From: Candidatus Firestoneibacteriota bacterium
GTDB lineage: Bacteria > JACRDZ01
Direction of reading: 5' to 3'
DNA: 6,153 bases
NCBI GenBank assembly: GCA_016212735.1
Contig: JACRDZ010000215.1
Coordinates: 1 to 6,153 of the forward strand
The notes below the pieces were generated by a model, which searched no databases, had not been told where the DNA came from, and saw only the letters and a program-made list of their open reading frames with translations. The position numbers and the translations under genes were made by a program. Each line of letters starts with the position of its first letter. Positions within the stretch are counted from its first letter, which is position 1. Below, piece after piece: positions 5,565 to 6,153 of this stretch.

Positions 5565-6153
5565 ATGATAAATGAAAAAAACTTTTCATTAACAATAATG
5601 TTGTCTCTTATTATGCATATTCTTTTGTTTATGATTTTTCCTTATATTACTCCTCCACCGGCAAAAGTATACAGTTATTCAGAAGTAGATTTGTCAAAGG
5701 TCTCTTTTGATGATATTAAAGAAAAGATAGAAGATGAAGTAAAGATAGTAGATAAAAAGTCTCCTGTTGATATTAATGAGAAGGATAAAATCATTCCTCA
5801 AGAATCAGAAGATATAAATAAGCTTATGATTCCAGAAAATAAAGGATATCAGCTTGTTTCTCCAAAATATGGAGTGAACTTGCCTTCCCGGGCGCAACAA
5901 GAAGCAGGGGATAAATTTCAGGTTAGTATTAAGAACGATAAAGGAGCTCCAACAGATGTTCCTTTTGGAGAACCTGATATAAAAGAACATAATTTAGCTC
6001 CGGATACAAATATATTTAATAACCGTGAAGGTATTTATAGACCCGGGATGGAAGATGGGAAAGAGACCCCAACCCAGGAAAGTGTAAAAGGTCATTACAG
6101 CAAATTCAAAGAAAAATATGTCCCACCGGCAGCTCAAAAACCAAAAGAAGAAA
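5565..6153 (+). CDS. TonB-like energy transducer, N-terminal 196 residues (3' truncated by window)
   Basis: An open frame runs from the ATG at 5565 to the window end without a stop, 11 bases after exbD and behind AAAAGG (5552-5557, seven bases). The N-terminus is a short cytoplasmic segment and one membrane helix (about 9-27) with the S14-x3-H18 pair found in TonB (S16 and H20 in E. coli), which contacts ExbB/ExbD. A proline cluster (ITPPP, 28-32) follows, then a long hydrophilic, charged periplasmic linker with scattered prolines and a P-P-A-A-Q-K-P stretch near the edge. The C-terminal domain that would touch an outer-membrane partner is beyond the window, so TonB versus TolA rests on the proline content and neighbours. 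The linker is more acidic and Lys-rich and less Pro-rich than classic TonB. Confidence 0.8.
   Translation, partial: MINEKNFSLTIMLSLIMHILLFMIFPYITPPPAKVYSYSEVDLSKVSFDDIKEKIEDEVKIVDKKSPVDINEKDKIIPQESEDINKLMIPENKGYQLVSPKYGVNLPSRAQQEAGDKFQVSIKNDKGAPTDVPFGEPDIKEHNLAPDTNIFNNREGIYRPGMEDGKETPTQESVKGHYSKFKEKYVPPAAQKPKEE

Noticed and set aside
5323..5990. Minus-strand open frames (5323-5595, 5805-5990) opposite exbD and the TonB-like gene
   Set aside because: They are shadows; the + strand frame is continuous, has a ribosome site and an S-x3-H anchor.

Overview
The window is AT-rich (roughly 30% GC by eye), densely coded, and every convincing gene is on the + strand. The host is most likely a diderm (Gram-negative-type) bacterium: there is a periplasmic or outer-membrane polysaccharide-export protein, an inner-membrane Wzz-type partner and an ExbB-ExbD-TonB energy-transduction set. 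AT-rich codon use, DUF5674 and several toxin-antitoxin modules fit an uncultured environmental lineage, but the sequence does not fix the phylum.

Left part (1-2232), accessory modules. The window opens inside a vapB-like antitoxin gene whose stop overlaps the start of vapC (PIN-domain RNase toxin). The end of vapC lies inside a 56-base paired palindrome (501-556) that looks like two inverted REP units with outward-reading GTAG heads. Next is a translationally coupled pair: a DUF5674 protein with a TTG start, and a small helical protein of unknown function. Then comes a MntA-HepT (nucleotidyltransferase/HEPN) type VII toxin-antitoxin pair with its active-site motifs intact.

Right part (2233-6153), envelope export and energy transduction. 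A near-consensus promoter precedes a small polysaccharide-export (OPX) protein with one Poly_export and one SLBB domain. Its C-terminal tail is encoded by an ACA/AAT triplet run. A spacer made of degenerate 7-base repeats (3041-3103) separates it from a Wzz/GNVR chain-length and export co-polymerase that lacks the tyrosine-kinase domain. Then follow exbB, exbD and the N-terminal part of a TonB-like protein cut by the window end. Each of these genes has a good Shine-Dalgarno site, and all could be read as one unit.

No gene-free stretch exceeds 300 bases; the longest spacers are about 110 bases (510-619 and 2233-2341). No tRNA, rRNA, CRISPR array, insertion-sequence transposase or convincing intrinsic terminator was seen. 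The clearest unexplained items are the REP-like palindrome pair, the uncharacterised two-gene module between two toxin-antitoxin systems, the heptad-repeat spacer, and the close linkage of a kinase-less OPX/PCP export pair to a TonB-ExbBD motor.
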